The notes under the pieces: model-generated
What the model was told of the DNA's origin: nothing
The model's input: only the letters and a program-made list of their open reading frames with translations
Database searches by the model: none
Translations under genes and position numbers: made by a program
Part shown: piece by piece, positions 49,186 to 61,312 of the stretch
Numbering within the stretch: position 1 is the first letter of the stretch
Layout: every line of letters starts with the position of its first letter
DNA from: Tetrastigma voinierianum
Taxonomy: Eukaryota > Streptophyta > Magnoliopsida > Vitales > Vitaceae
Length of the DNA: 64,000 nucleotides
Assembly (NCBI GenBank): GCA_016808115.1
Contig: JAEQBH010004541.1
Location: 166,541 to 230,540 of the forward strand
Direction of reading: 5' to 3'

Positions 49186-51118
49186 CGATTTAATGGTATC
49201 ATAGCCTAGGTTTAGCGTTACGGAAGAGTCTTAGATTAAGCATGTATCTATGTAATGTGGTGGCCTAATGCGGATGTCCTTGTTTTTGTATATTGTCAAT
49301 GATGGATTGTTATCAACATAGGGCCATAGTTGATGTGATAAGAAAATAGTGCTAATGCGACCTATGCGAAGTACCGATCACGAGGTGTCCGTCTGAACGA
49401 TACACGAGATTATTTCAACTATGAAAGCCCGACGTTTTCTAAGAAAAGGTTATGAAGCCTTTTTGGCTTTGATCCTTGACTCCAAAAGAGAGCAAGTGAA
49501 TTTCGAAAATATTCCTGTGATTAGAGAGTTCCCTGATGTATTTCCCGAGGAATTACCGGGAGTACCACCTGAAAGACAAGTGGATCTCTCCATTGAAGTT
49601 GTACAAGGAGCGACTCCTATTTCGAGGCACCCCATCGTATGGCTCAGCGAGCTGAAGAGTGAGGGGCTTCGGCTCTGAGGCTATTGGATGGGGTTTCATC
49701 AGACCTAGTGCCTCACCTTGGGATCGTCGATTTTATTTGTTAAGAAAGAAAGATGGCACTTTATGGATGTGCATCGATTATCGGAGTCAATAAGGTGACG
49801 ATGAAAAACAAGTACCCATTCTTAGAAAATCGAAGATCTTTTGATCAATTAAAAGGGCGGATGTCTTTTCGATATTATCGAGTTGAGTAAAGGAAGTAGA
49901 TGTTCTGAAAATCTGCTTGACTAGGCGATATAGTCATTATGAGTTTTGGTAGTAATGTTTGGGTTGACTAATGCAAGTGGCATTATGGATTCATGAATAA
50001 ATGTCGACCTGTGTGGATCAGTTGTAGTAGGCTTTATTGATGACATCTGGTGTATACTAAGGATGCCTGAAAACATGAACAACATTTGAAAATAGTCCTG
50101 AGGCTAGCTAAGAAAAGAAGAGTTCTGTCTTCAAACTCAAACAAATGCTTGATTTTGGCTAAAGGAAGTTTCCTTCTTAGGCAAATCTTAATATCAGTGG
50201 AGGGGTATAGAGTTGACACTTGCAAAGATTGAGGTCGTTGTGTGATTGGAAACCACCTGAGTGCCAATAGGTGAGAAGTTTCTTAGGCTGTAAGTTATTA
50301 TAGAAAGTTGTGGCTTTTAATGCAAGTAGCTATCGGCTCACGAAGTTACTGGAAAGAATAAGTTTTGAGGTGGACGAAAATGTGAAATAGTTTTGAATAG
50401 TTGAAGGATGGTTTTGATGTAAATCAAAACCTACTTTGGAAAGAGAATACTTGTATAGTGATGTACAGGCATTGGTTTGGAATGCGTATTGAAGTGCAAG
50501 ATCGAAGAAGTGATGACATGCTTCGGATAGTTGAAAGCTTGACATGAACAAAACTTCCATCATGATTTAAGAGTTAGCAGTATGGTGTTACGGCTTTGAA
50601 AATTTGGTGACACTATTTATATGGAGAAAAATATAGAATTTTCTTGATCTATAAGTCGAAATATTTTCAACTCGGAAGGACTTGAACTTGAGGCAACGTA
50701 TTTGGTTTGGTGTTTAAAGATTATGATTATCATAGTCAATTACCACCCAGGAAAGCAAATGTAGTGGCCAGGTGCACTTGATAGAGAAAATGATTGTCGC
50801 TGTCTTTGAAAGATGGTATTTGGAGATTTGATTCGATGAAGCCTTGTTGGCTCGATTAGAGTTATGCGGGATTTGAAGCAAATGATAGTAAATGCTTTCC
50901 AGAAAGATGATGCCAAGTTACAAAGAATAGTGCGAGTTAATTACGATCTTTTGGAGACCAAAGACTAATTATTTTATAGATAAGTGGAGGTTTATGGTAT
51001 AAAGACGATTATGTATGCAGAATGTATGGATTTGAGAAGAATTGTGATGAAGTGCAGTGCCCTCGGCTTTCAGAGTTTAAGTAATTTGAGACGGGAATTT
51101 ATTTAAGGGGAGAGTTTA
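49186..51118 (+). pseudogene. Gypsy pol remnant, U2
   Basis: The PBS (49,194-49,206) is followed within about 100 bp by the PR-RT linker (MDCYQHRAIVD-like near 49,300-49,340). RT starts cleanly at 49,421-49,635 with RRFLRKGYEAFLALILDSK, IPVIREFPDVFPEELPG and VPPERQVDLSIEVV. A FIDDI-type block lies at about 50,033-50,047 and the thumb WKPP near 50,250. RNase H runs to about 50,800, the integrase start is near 51,000-51,040, and the PPT TTTAAGGGGAGAG is at about 51,102-51,114. Gag and the integrase core are missing exactly as in U1. Confidence 0.83.
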
Positions 51119-51655
51119 TGTAGCACTAAATTATCTGTGTGATTTTATATTTATGTTTAGGGTATAATAAGTAAATGTAATTTTTTTTAAATAAAATGTG
51201 CTAAAATAAAATAAGCAAAACCAGAAATTAATAAAAGATGAGGGTAAATTAGTAAATTGCCAGTGGGACCCAAAATGACATAAGAACAAAGATTGTATAC
51301 CCAGTAGGAATTTGAATAAATGGAAGTGAAAATAGAAGGGAGTTTGAGGACGAAAAATGCAAAAAGGAAAAATATTAAAAATCAAATAAGGATAAGATAA
51401 GCCAAATATCTCATTTTGGTCTTTGAGTATGAAGCAAAAATGGATAGGAGAAAAGAAAGAGAGAAGAGAAGGGAAGAAGAAGAAGAAGAGGAGAAGAAAG
51501 AAAGATCAAAGGTATGGAATTTGTTAAGTTTTGTATGGAACTTGTATGGAAACTATGATTTTTTGGTATGGATTAATCAGACTTACTGGACTTTGTGTAG
51601 ATTGTTTGATGATGAAGAAACCATAAACCCATTTTTTTATGAATTTAGGTCTAAA
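51119..51655 (+). repeat. Truncated 3' LTR, U2
   Basis: TGTAGCACTAAATTAT onward, following the LTR start for about 540 bp, then the same switch to copia sequence at GAATTTAGGTCTAAAG|TCAAAATT. Confidence 0.75.
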
Positions 51656-52905
51656 GTCAAAATTTATAGACATCATTCTAGTTGTCAAAGAAAGGGTTGG
51701 TGGACCTGTCTATAGAGCACATTGGGACAAACTCCATGATTGCAGATCCACTGACTAAGGATTACCACCCAAGGTCTTTCATGAGCACACTGCTCATATG
51801 GGTGTGGTTTCTCTTTAAGATATGTTAGTTTTAGTGGGAGTTTGTATTTTAGATGCTTTTAGATACTTTTTTTATTTATGAATATTATGGATTTTACGGT
51901 TATTTCTTGCGATAAAGTATTCGTTTTCATCACGCTTTGATTTTGTATGGTTTGAAGTCTCACTAAGGTTTAAGGAGGACCGAGTTGGAAATAGGCATGT
52001 TGAGATCACATTGCATGAAATTTCCATGCTACACATCCACACACTTGATCTCTTTCCATTAGTTACATTGATATATGTGAAGTCATTAGAATTGATTGAT
52101 TCTGAGAAATACATATGACATTCCTTTGGTTCTATATTGGTGTGGTTAATGGACAAGATTGTTAATGTATATAAAGTTTTGATAGCGAAACTCTTGAGCT
52201 CATAAAGTATAGTGCGTTTATAAATTACATATATAGCCAGTGGGAGATTGTTGAAGTAAAAGTAGAATCTATGGGTGATATATTAAATAAATGTGAATTA
52301 TAGGCTATCAAATGAAGTTAGGCTAATTAAAGTGATTAATTTAAGTTTTGGGGCCTTAATTAATATATTATAAAGAGTGTGGGCATGAATGTGTAGAGAC
52401 AAGCGTAATTTCTATTTTTATGATGGTTAAAATAGAAATTGGGAACAATCGTATTTGTTCATATCTGAGACACAATTAGTTATAAATAGGGGTCATGGTT
52501 CCCAGATCACACAAGGTTTTTCTTTCTTCTGATTCCCATTGTCGAAATATTAGGCCAAAACTTCAGTGTAGATCTGGAAGATTAAAGCCTCGGACTGATT
52601 CAAATATCTCGATATTTTGTTATGGATTAGATGTAGCTTAGTAAATCCTTTATTTTGATTCTTGATGATTTAATATGAATATGTTCTGTTTGTGTGATGC
52701 TTTTCACACTTAATTTTTTTAAATCTCAAAATACGAGAGATGGAAGAAGAAAATCTCAAGGTGGGAGTAGGAAGAGAAAGATCAAAGATACAAGTCGGGG
52801 ATGATTAGAAGAAGATCAAAGTTGGTGGGGAAGAAAGAAACGGATAGAGAGCTACAAAGAGGGTTGGAAAAGAACATCAACATGTGAAGTGAGGGAAGAA
52901 GAAGA
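51656..52905 (+). pseudogene. Ty1/copia 3' end fragment, U2
   Basis: The RNase H end is better readable here than in U1 around TNSMIADPLTKDYHPRSFMS (51,730-51,785). The PPT AGTGGGAGATTG (52,239-52,250) and the LTR start TGTTGAAG (52,249) follow. The far LTR end is unclear. The closing purine-rich GAAGAAG tract runs to 52,905. Confidence 0.7.
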
Positions 52906-52998
52906 ATCATAAGGATTGGTTGTTGAGGCGTGCTGGTTTTGGAAGAGTGTCACTTAGAATTTTTCCCTCCTTTAATAATAATCGCCGTCGGTCGAGAC

Positions 52999-53219
52999 TA
53001 GAGGTGTGGCAGTTAGTGACAATTTGGGCTAGGCCTAGCTAACGTCGAGTCGGGCCAAATTTGTTTCGATTTTTTGAGCAAAAAATATAAGCGAGTGGGC
53101 CGAGATTGCCTTATAAAGCTAAAAAATTGGCCTTGATTGAGCAAATAAATTCTGTTATTTCAGCTTTAATTACGGAGTGGACCGAGCTAGCTAATAGGCG
53201 AGCCAAATTATCATCTACA
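52999..53219. mobile_element. hAT-type MITE, U3 copy
   Basis: It is flanked by GTCGAGAC at 52,991-52,998 and 53,220-53,227, a perfect 8-bp duplication. The ends TAGAGGTGTGGCA and AATTATCATCTACA are degraded inverted repeats. Confidence 0.8.
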
Positions 53220-53227
53220 GTCGAGAC

Positions 53228-53742
53228 CAAAATAGAGAGGATATTTAAGTTTGAATTATTCTCCAATTAGATTAAAATATGAAACTAATTAAAGAAGATG
53301 AGAAAATATGAAATTATTCATATCAATTTTTCCTAATATATAAATGGTAAATATCTATATTACTTTATTTAAATTATTTTTTTCCATATATGTATTTACC
53401 TTTCTAGAAAACTTATTCCACTTTAGTTTGAAAAAATATAATAATAAATTATGATTGGAATTTATGATACATATAATTACTAAATATCTATAATTCATTT
53501 ATTATAAAAAATTCATCTTTAATTGTATTTCTCATTCTATAAAACTTATTCCACTTTTCACAAAGGTGTTTAAACATAGGAGTAAAATTAGAACCAGGAT
53601 TATAATACCATAATAGAATTGGTAAACAATATTATCCATAAAATTTAAATATTCTGCCATTTTTATATTTTATCTTTCTAAAACTTATTCCAAATTATAT
53701 AAAGGATAATAAAGAGAAGATCAAAAGTGGAAGAACAAACAG
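53228..53742 (+). promoter_or_regulatory. Presumed upstream region of the U3 IDL copy
   Basis: Counterpart of 24,794-25,317, with the same TTATTCCA words and GAAGATCAAAAGTGGAAG leader. Inferred from position only. Confidence 0.3.
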
Positions 53743-54312
53743 ATGGAGCATAGAGGTGGATTAGGAAGAAGGGTTGCGGTGTTTTGTTGATTTCTGGGAT
53801 ATGTTTTATGTTTCGCCAACGCTCCGGAGCTTGAGATGATTTTTGGTGAGGAATACTCCATTCATCAGATCAGGGACATTACCTAATAAGTTTGCGAAAG
53901 ATTACCTCCACTTTACTCACTTAAAACTCAGGTTCGGAATGCATAAGGGAGTCCCCATTCCTCCATCAGGGACCGTCAATAAATAATCCCAATAGAACTT
54001 CTGATACTCACCGCCTAGCAAAACTTCAGGTTCGAATGCTGCCAAAGGGAGTCCCCATTCCTCCATCAGGACAAGTCAGTAAAACTAATCCACCAAAGGC
54101 TTTGCAAATACTCCACCTCGCAAAACTTCAGAGTTCAAAATGCTGCCAAAGGGGTCCCCATTCCTCCATCAGGATCGTCAATAGAGAACTAATCCACCAC
54201 CTCGCAAACCTTCAAAGGTTTCGGAATGCCACCTAAGGAGTAAGGAGTCCCTATTCCTCCTTCTGGACCGTCAATGGAACTTCCAAGATTATCTCGCCTC
54301 CCCACAGTGTAA
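53743..54312 (+). pseudogene. IDL multi-motif gene copy, U3 (frameshifted)
   Basis: It starts MEHRGGLGRRVAV, slightly shortened against U1, and the signal peptide is soon out of frame. Five repeat cores are visible at DNA level: about 53,840, 53,932, 54,030, 54,130 and 54,220. In-frame scraps include MLPKGVPIPPSGQVSKTN at 54,036-54,089, and the second repeat reads KGVPIPPSGT. The stop TAA at 54,310-54,312 matches U1. At least five indels separate the motifs, so no single product carries them all. It may be a pseudogene or a gene with consensus errors. Confidence 0.7.
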
Positions 54313-56799
54313 CAAAGTGATAGATAATGCTCACACCTACTAAAATAAAAGCTAAAAATAAAAAGCGCTTTCTCTCTCTTTTCATTTGCTTCCATTTTAT
54401 ACCCAGGGGTTGGATTTTACATTTAATGCTCATAAATTTAAAAGCACTTTCGCTTTTTACGACTACCCACCTCATACTGAGTGTTTATCCGAGCTCAGGA
54501 CCCTTTTATGCCCAGGTGACCACTACTATCGTCTTTTCTGTTTTACCTAGCTTCCGGGCCTCCACGCCCTCGGGCATGGAAGTTTCAAAAACTCTGTAAA
54601 TTAGATGTCGCATCTTAGGCCTCATTGTGAGGTCAAGATCTTAAATGCAATACCCTCTAATGAGAGGCCCCAGTAAAAATGGGATGACTCAATCAAGTTC
54701 GAGTTTTCGATGAGATCGATCAAGTTTCCAAGTTGAATAGCAGGGCTTGATCAAAAATTGCTTGTTTGAATCTCATAGAGGAAAGGGAGAAAGGGAGGAG
54801 AGAAGACTTTGAGTTTAAAAAACCTAAAAATTATCTTTATTTTAAATATATATTTATTCTAATGAAAATAAATATAAAATATATTTGATAAAAATAACAT
54901 GATTTTGGATTTTTAAAATTTTAAATTATCACATTTAAATAAATATAAATTAGCAGGGTTTTTACTTTTACAGGGTTGTTTTTTTTTAAGTCTGAAACAT
55001 GTATTTATTTTTAAAATTATTTTATTAAATGTAAAAAGGTATTTATATTTTAAAATAAAACTTTTATTGTTGTACCTAGAAATTTTAAATATTAAATAAG
55101 CAAATATACGACAAAATTAAATTTATTTGCTTTTTATTTAATCTTTAACATGAAATGATAAATAAAAAGTTTTAATCTATCTCAATACACTTTTATAAAT
55201 ACATGAAAAATTGGCCATATATATTAATTAATTTTTTAGATCAAGACCTTCTGCGAAAATTTTATATTCTAGTTATAAACAATTCTTTTATCAAAATTCT
55301 TGTTATGGGAAATGTTATTCTAATTTCTATGTTCATTGCATAAATGATGATGATTTTGAATTTGTTGTAATTCAACACATAATAGATTATTGTATTCTAA
55401 ATCCTTCAATAAAAATCTTTTTTTTTTTACAAATCCCCTTAATAAAAATCTTGCATATTTCAAATAAATATTTTCTAATTTTATCAAATCATAACTGAGA
55501 ATTCCTGCAAAAAGTTAAACTATTAGGGGAATAGATTATATTAAATATAAGATATTTTTATTTTATTAGATTTTGAAATTTGAACTCAATTTATTTTCTA
55601 ATAATTTATATAATATTTTATAATTTTTTAAAACTTTTAATTATATTATTTTCACACCTTGAGACCGATACGAATCACTCTAGTCAATGATTGAAATCTT
55701 TGTGACTTTAAATTATGCCCTCGGCCAGTCTCGCTCATATCACTGATGTTTGTCAGGAATCGGGGCCCGTTTTCGAAGCGCACCATAAGAAGGCTGTTTA
55801 TAATGGGTGAGTCCAATCTAGAGACTACCAGGATCTGCCCTTCATTTAGCCTAGTCGAGTTTGGGATGTGCGGGGAACACCATTACTCGAAATAACAAGG
55901 GCTTTTTATTTTTTATTTATAAGTTATTCCTTGTGATCCTTGTTACTATTTATATTTCATACCAAGGGCTTTGGACAAAATAAAACCTGTTCTCTCTTTA
56001 ATTTCTACTCTATTCCATTTATATTATGAAATACATGATATTAAATAATTTAATGATGATTTTTGTAATCAGTCACATGTTTTTACAACTTCAATAGAAA
56101 AATAAATTACATTAAAAAAAAAAATCACGAAAAACCTATATTTTTATTGTGAATTAAATATGTCTAAAGTGTCTTATAATATATATTATTAATATAAATA
56201 TATTAATATATGTTTTCATAATATATATTATATACATTGTATTTTATAATTTTAATATATGAAATACAGTATAAATTTTTTTATTTCTCGTCGATTAACC
56301 AATATCATGGATTTTATATTTTGTAAAGCGCAAGTAAATCAAACTAAGCCGATCGATTCGATTAATCTATTTTCAGCTTTGGTCTCGATTAGTTTCGTTG
56401 ATTTTCTGCCCTTAATCGAGCTAAGGAAAAATTATTATTAATTAGCAATAATTAATTAATTATTAATTCATATTAATTTATCAATCAATTAATAAAATTA
56501 TAATTTCATTAGATAGTTAACCCTCTAGAATAAATTTACTATAGCATCTATTTTGCTCAGCAAACACTTAAAACAATATTAGATTTCAATGCCCTTCGGA
56601 TAGGTTCAAAGTGGAAAAGAGGATGGGTGTCTGCGGAAGGTCAGGAGTTCAGTACCTATAAAAACAATCTTTTCAAAAAAAGTATTTATAAAGAACATTG
56701 TATTAGAACAATGTAATGCAAAATAAATATCTTTCTTTTAAGAAATTAGTTGTATAATGTATTGCAAAGCGTTATCTTATCAATTCATTGAGTTCTTGA
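54313..56799. other. Spacer downstream of the U3 IDL copy
   Basis: Counterpart of 25,765-28,247. It keeps the GAGCTCAGGACCC and CCCAGGTGACCACTACTA block near 54,490-54,530. The second IDL-like block of U1 and U2 is scrambled here (about 55,740-55,830). No gene. Confidence 0.5.
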
Positions 56800-58086
56800 G
56801 ATATATTCTATAGCATAAAACTTTGAGAAATCGCGAAAAGTCATGGAAATCTTTATATTTGATACATTAACAAACTCTTAATTTATTGAACAAAAAATAT
56901 AACATAATTCCCTTCTATTTATATTTATTCTTTTTTTTTTTTTTGGTTCTCATTCACGTAAGCATTTTCCCTTTGTCCCTCTACGAATTCCTGATACAAA
57001 TTTATATGGCCGCCACCTTCGAGTTGACAAGAATCATAGTAAACCTTAAAACTCTATAAGAGACAAAGTACAATATTTATATGGAATAAACAAGAAGATT
57101 ATACGGTGATATGTAATAAAAATTATAAAAAAATATTATTATTATTTTTTTTTGAAAGGGTATTTTTATTTCCAATAAAACCTATATCAAGTGGTTAAAA
57201 ACTCAAGCTGACATAAAGAATGGAGGGTTACAAAGTCCCAATGGGGACAAATTTATTAAGGAACGTATTACTATAATGTATTCCAAAGTAAATAGATGTA
57301 AAGAAAAGAGTATTTTTATTAATTTAATAAAAAAGGTTTTTTTAAAGTATAATAATTTTATTAATTCAAATGTACAATAGATCAATAAATCCAAAATACA
57401 AATAGCTAAAAACCATAAATGAAATAATATCTAGGTTAATAGTATAATAAATTTGCATAAATCCTACAATTTTGATAGTATAGTGACTAGAATATCTACG
57501 ACTCCAGTTCTTCAACCTACTGACGATCATAATTTGATATTTTTGACTTATCAAATCCGCTTTACCTATCTGAATCACCCCCACACAAATAAAGCGTTGC
57601 AACAAGACGATGAAAAGCACAAAATCGTAACAAGCCAACAACAAACCAAGTACCACAATAAGACAATGACAACATGAAAAAGCAAGGAATCAGGCGTATA
57701 TCTTTATTGAAGAATTTTATTGACGATAAAATGAAAAGAAATATATCTGAGAGAATTTGAGCGCAATAAGAGCGATGACAACACGAGAAAACAAGATAAG
57801 ACCTACATCTTTATTGGAAAAACCACTTTATTAAAGTAAAAGTGAAAGAAGAATGCGTATGGATGATTTCAAGCCAAGAATGGCAAAAAAAAAATCACGA
57901 ATCTTTGAGAAAATGGGTTAGAAGAGAGCAGTGAAAGAAAATTAGAGGAGGGGCAACTATGGTTTACAATGGGTTTTTTTTTTGAAAATTAATTATGAAT
58001 TATATTCAATAAATATTTGATGTATTGTAATCAAAGTATTATTCTTGAAATGAAGAAACAACATCAAATTAGAAAACAGACTCAAG
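56800..58086. repeat. U3 copy of the pre-LTR module
   Basis: Shared module with an intact empty MITE site AGAGACAAA at 57,058-57,066 and the extra 70 bp before the LTR (58,020-58,086). Non-coding. Confidence 0.65.
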
Positions 58087-59866
58087 TGTACCTCAGATTA
58101 TACAAACTGAGTTTATAACATGTTTAGGGTATAATAAAAATAAATGTATATTTTTCGGAATAAAATAATGTTAAAAATAAAATAAGCAAAACCCGAAATT
58201 AATACAAAAGTCAAGGGTAAATTGGTAAATTGCCAATTAAGGACCCAAATGACATAAGAACAAAAGATTGTATGCCAAAGTAGGAATTTGAATAAGTGGA
58301 ATTGAAGTGCAAATAGAAGGGTGTTTGGGGACCAAAAATGCAAAAAGGAAAAATATTAAAATCAAATAAGGATAAGACCAAAATAAATATATCATTTTGG
58401 TCTTTGGGGATAGGCAAAAACGGATAGGGAGAAAAGAAGAGAGAAGAGAAGGAAGAAGAGAAAGAAAGAAGAGAGGGAGAAAGAGAAGGAAGAAGATAAG
58501 AAGATCAAAGGTATGAAATTTGTTAAGTTTTGTATGGAAATTGTATGGAAACTATGATTTTGGTATGGATTATTAGACTTTTGGACTTTTGTATGGAATT
58601 GTTTGATGAAGAAGAAACCATAAACCCTTTTTTTTTTTTTTATGAATTTGGGTCTAAAAGAACCCTACTTGGTATATTGGTTGTGTTTTGGACTTGGGTT
58701 AGTTGATTGTAATCCTCAATTGAGGAATATTTGTATTAAGGAAATATTAGGGTTTTAAGGGAGATGTTGTCAAAATTTCTCAACTTAGGATGAGTCATAA
58801 TTTATTTGTTTTGAACTCCGTTTGGATGTTCTTGGACTCTATGGCCTTTGAGTTTACGAATCCATATATATAGCTTGCTAATATTGGAACTTCATATTAG
58901 TCCATAAATCACGAAAATAGTAGGCCACATTGGTTGCGCTCTGATCCTTGTTCATGGAAGCCTCGACTTGGATGGTCATAATTTCTTCGTCCGAACTCCG
59001 TTTCGAATGTTCTTGGACTCTATGGAAAGCCCTTTGAGTCTAGAATCCATCCATATATAGCTTGATGAAATTGGAATGATAGTAAATAGCTCATAAGCAT
59101 GCATGGTAACCATAGTTATTCATGCATATAATGAGATATGAAAAATGCAAAGATACTAATAAATGATTGTAAATATCGCATATGATTACTGGATGACAAT
59201 AATTATTCGGGAATATGAGATATGTACTAAATAAAATACATATGGATTAATGCAGCAGAACACAGTAGAGGGATAGATGGACATGCTGTGGGGAAAATAA
59301 GTCTGCGACATCTTGTCAGTGGCCTTTGTTTAGGTCATTATAGCGCCTTTAGGCCCTTATAGATGGTCATTGTCTCGTATAATGATAACAGCGCCTTCGG
59401 GCCCTTATAGATGGTTATTGTCTCGCACAATGATAACAACGCCTTCGGGCCCTTATAGATCCTTCATTCGTCTGATGAAAGTACAAGCGCCTTCGGGGCC
59501 ATATAGTTTCATTTATGCTTCTAAGGTTTATGCAGGCATGAAACATAAAACAAATGACTTGAATATGACATATTAAATGATATGATATGATAAGAGAAGC
59601 ATAGCACCGCTATGCGATGACAAGTATATTGTGACAAGAATATGAAGCAAAGTGTAAAATGATAAGAAATGAAACATGGTATGATAAGAAATAAAACATG
59701 GTATGATAAGTAAATATGAAATATGTATAAGCATGTTTAAATGATATGATATGTTAGATGTGTATGCATGTGTATAGAAGTGTCATGTTGCCTTATTAGA
59801 ATTATCCATATGTATCAATTCCCACTATGCTATAAACAGCACGGGTGTTTCATCCATGAGTTAGGT
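58087..59866 (+). repeat. Gypsy 5' LTR, U3, truncated at its right end
   Basis: It begins TGTACCTCAGATTATAC (degraded TGTAACACC) and follows the U1 LTR to TTTCATCCATGAGTTAGGTC. It includes a well-kept minisatellite (59,345-59,515) with several GCCTTCGGGCCCTTATAG units. The last 250 bp and the PBS are missing. Confidence 0.78.
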
Positions 59867-60348
59867 CGAGCGAGTTATTGAGGTGTAAACATCACCACTT
59901 GGTGTGGCTCGATGTAGGTTGGGTATGTGATTACCTAGAAATCACGGGACGGGATTCATTCTGCATGCCATGATGTGTTTCGTGTTGTATTCGGATAATA
60001 TGTGTTCCATGTTTGTGATTGTGTGATTGTGTGGTACACATTGCATGGAAGACTTATACACGGTATGATGTATATAGAATGTGATTGCGTGGTTATTGCG
60101 TGGGAAAATTATATGCATGGCATAATGTATATAGGAAAAAGTGGAATGCTAAGGTTAGGAACTATAACCTTAGGCGTTCGGAAAATGAAATGAACATGAA
60201 AGTATTGAATTTTATTGAAATAAATAAAAGGAGTGAGGCGATGAACGGGTCAGTTCATGGTTGTTAAGTCTATTAGTAATTGGCAAGTGCATTACTAGTT
60301 AGACTGAAATGAGATTAAATAAAGTTTGTTGCCATTTGACATGTGTGG
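59867..60348 (+). repeat. Leader (5' UTR) of the Tekay/Del-like gypsy element, first copy
   Basis: Matches 63,505-64,000 almost base for base, including CATCACCACTTGGTGTGGCTCG, GATTACCTAG..AATCACGGGACG, the CATGGCATAATGTATATAGG block and the closing GTTTGTTGCCATTTGACAT. In the second copy this region follows LTR and PBS, so it is the untranslated leader before gag. Short ORFs in it are not conserved genes. Confidence 0.78.
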
Positions 60349-61080
60349 ATGGCAAGTCGAGGCCGAGGACGTAGAGGTCGTCCACGAGGTGCTAGCCAAG
60401 CACTACTAGTATTTGACCGGCGGGCACTTTCTTGTTGTTGAGATTTGCGTTTCTTGCCATTCACGTAGGTTAGTGCATTTGGTAGTCGAGTCCAGTATCC
60501 TCGGAGATTTAAGTCACATCATCCTCAGAAGCGTTTGAGGGAGGGGGATCAGATAGTGTTAGACCATTGGTTCCGTGAGTGAGAATGTATTGGGCTATGG
60601 ATATTACCTCCGTCACGGCGAATCGGAAGCGTGCGTTCCGGCTAGAGGTGAGTCCCAGTGTGGGAATTTGGGTTAAGACCTTTAGGGATTTAGAGGCAAT
60701 GACTTGGGCAGAGTTCCATGGGCTCTTTATGAGCAAGTATTTCAGGCCAACGCTAGACATGCGAAGCCTAGGTTCCCTGCCGTGAGGGCGAGGCGATGGC
60801 GATGATGGAGTGCATGGTCGATTCAGCGAGTTGGCACTTTTTTGGTGATGACTGGCGGCACGGATATGTGGAGTCGGAGATTTGAGAATGGACTGAAGTT
60901 GTCCATTGAGCGGAGTGTGGGCCTCACTTCTGGGACATGGACTCCTATGGCCGGGGCCGGCTACGCCCCGTAGAGAGATGGATGGCGTCTGAGGCGTCGA
61001 GATCACGGTGCCGGTAGGAAGAGAAAGGAGGATCAGCCTTCTTCGAGTTTGGTCTTAGAGGTTAAGGCCTCTGGGAAAAG
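60349..61080 (+). pseudogene. Gag of the Tekay/Del-like gypsy element
   Basis: The start ATG at 60,349 opens MASRGRGRRGRPRGAS, the basic Arg/Gly-rich N-terminus typical of these gags, but a stop follows after 31 codons. The capsid region is readable at 60,579-60,785: a TANRKRAFRLEV-type stretch and KTFRDLEAMTWAEFHGLFMSKYF, matching the retrotransposon gag domain pattern W-x(2)-F-x(2)-x-F-x(3)-Y/F-F. A Lys/Arg-rich segment RKRKEDQPSSS ends it near 61,050. No CCHC knuckle is evident. The longer minus-strand ORF at 60,509-61,006 is its shadow. Gag would form the particle; this copy is broken. Confidence 0.7.
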
Positions 61081-61129
61081 CCATTGTATGGGAAAATTCT
61101 CCCCTAGGATCTAGGGTGAGAGTTAGTCA

Positions 61130-61215
61130 GATGAGGTAGACATATTTGGGTGTTGATGTCATTCTTGACATGGATGAGTTGACAACCATCGGGTTGTCAG
61201 TGATTGTGACCTAAG
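61130..61215 (+). pseudogene. Protease-end remnant; rest of pol deleted
   Basis: GVDVILDMDELTTIGLSVIV corresponds to the DVILGMDWL..HxAxIDC stretch at the protease-RT border. About 100 bp later comes the PPT, so RT, RNase H, integrase and any chromodomain are gone. Confidence 0.6.
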
Positions 61216-61312
61216 GCGGGTTATCATACCCGACACGGTCTTGGAGTTGTAGAAGGTAGCATATGCATGTGAGTGATGCGTATGTGCATGAATTTCGGGG
61301 ACGAAATTCTGT

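Larger units (their letters stand above)
35328..52905 (+). repeat. Tandem unit U2 (complete, enlarged by a copia insertion)
   Basis: Same order of parts as U1. After removing the copia element (36,724-43,190) the ATG-to-ATG distance to U3 is about 11.1 kb. U2 shares with U0 the MITE near 46,000 and the loss of about 70 bp before the LTR. Small indels relative to U1 are very frequent. Confidence 0.85.
52906..59866 (+). repeat. Tandem unit U3 (left part)
   Basis: MITE, IDL copy, spacer, pre-LTR module and most of the gypsy 5' LTR, in the same order as U1. At about 59,866 the LTR breaks off and a different gypsy family begins, so pol, 3' LTR and copia tail are missing. It resembles U1 rather than U2 in lacking the Mutator-like MITE and keeping the 70 bp before the LTR. 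Confidence 0.82.

Noticed and set aside
54490..54590. GC-rich conserved block (GAGCTC..GGGCCC..CCCAGGTGACC) considered as a riboswitch or ribozyme
   Set aside because: I could not find the conserved core of the plant TPP riboswitch or of a hammerhead ribozyme. Conservation follows from the unit duplication.
60509..61006. 165-codon minus-strand ORF, the longest in the window
   Set aside because: It lies opposite the gag remnant, which has family-typical motifs on the plus strand. The minus-strand product shows no domain and is explained by composition.
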